Positions 6,703 to 6,923 of a DNA stretch of 6,923 nt are shown one piece after another. The notes beneath the pieces are model-generated. The model did no database searches. It was not told the origin of the DNA and saw only the letters and a program-made list of their open reading frames with translations. The number at the start of each line of letters is the position of its first letter. Position 1 is the first letter of the stretch. The position numbers and the translations under genes were made by a program. The stretch comes from Acidobacteriota bacterium (lineage in GTDB: Bacteria; Acidobacteriota; Terriglobia; Terriglobales; Acidobacteriaceae). The stretch covers positions 1 to 6,923 of the forward strand of contig JAJXUS010000108.1 in NCBI GenBank assembly GCA_021782675.1. The letters are read 5' to 3'.

Positions 6703-6760
6703 ACGGTAACCTCACGCGCAACGCCTGCCTTTGACGGAGGCGGCGCTGCTTTGTTACCGT
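6703..6760. repeat. 8-bp inverted repeat between the AhpD-like gene and tRNA-Asn
   Basis: ACGGTAAC (6703-6710) and GTTACCGT (6753-6760) are perfect reverse complements 42 nt apart, in the spacer between divergent transcription units. The right arm overlaps the candidate -10 of the tRNA. It could be a pair of operator sites for a dimeric regulator, or chance. The loop is too long for a convincing hairpin. Confidence 0.3.
6731..6760 (+). promoter_or_regulatory. Candidate sigma70-type promoter of tRNA-Asn
   Basis: TTGACG (6731-6736) matches the -35 consensus at five of six positions. TACCGT (6755-6760), 18 nt further on, is a weak -10 with T, A and final T conserved. A start near 6767 would give a leader of about 20 nt before the tRNA, which is normal for a tRNA transcript. 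Confidence 0.35.
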
Positions 6761-6785
6761 ACGAACAGGTCATTGCCACCCCACA

Positions 6786-6862
<77 letters not shown>

Positions 6863-6923
6863 TTCTTTTCAACGACTTACGCCCCCTACCAACTCCTCGA
6901 TGACCCTCAAAAATGCCCGACTG

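Overview
The window is GC-rich bacterial chromosome with short intergenic gaps, Shine-Dalgarno-led genes and a mix of ATG, GTG and probably TTG starts. Nothing in it fixes the taxon. The GC-rich coding style and the gene mix (HflX, a WcaI-like glycosyltransferase, a secreted CAP protein) would suit an Acidobacteriota-type or similar soil bacterium, but that is a guess. I see no mobile elements, CRISPR arrays or phage genes.

Left part, minus strand (1-1672): an oligopeptide/dipeptide-type ABC permease of the DppC/OppC family is followed downstream by the N-terminal part of the ribosome-associated GTPase HflX, which runs off the left edge. HflX has no ATG in its frame near the start. A TTG at 711 is the likely start, and it overlaps the end of a doubtful 40-codon ORF that itself overlaps the permease stop.

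Middle, plus strand (1889-6065): a tight four-gene cluster. It encodes a GT4/WcaI-like glycosyltransferase, an extended-SDR NAD(P)-dependent sugar-nucleotide epimerase/dehydratase, GDP-L-fucose synthase (fcl) and a secreted CAP/SCP-domain protein. The first three read as part of a surface-polysaccharide pathway: fcl makes GDP-L-fucose, the glycosyltransferase may use it, and the epimerase makes or modifies another nucleotide sugar. The GDP-mannose 4,6-dehydratase (gmd) needed before fcl is not in the window. The CAP gene begins in the stop codon of fcl (TAATG), so a secreted protein is apparently translationally coupled to fucose synthesis. A 216-nt divergent region precedes the cluster and holds a strong 38-nt hairpin in its leader.

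Right part (6059-6923): a minus-strand AhpD-like carboxymuconolactone-decarboxylase-family protein converges on the CAP gene with a 7-nt overlap. A divergent spacer with an 8-bp inverted repeat follows, then a complete tRNA-Asn(GTT) with encoded CCA. The last 62 nt hold nothing I can identify.

I found no clear new biological system. The most unusual points are the CAP gene coupled to fcl, the CAP protein's unassigned cysteine-containing C-terminal region, and the leader hairpin.
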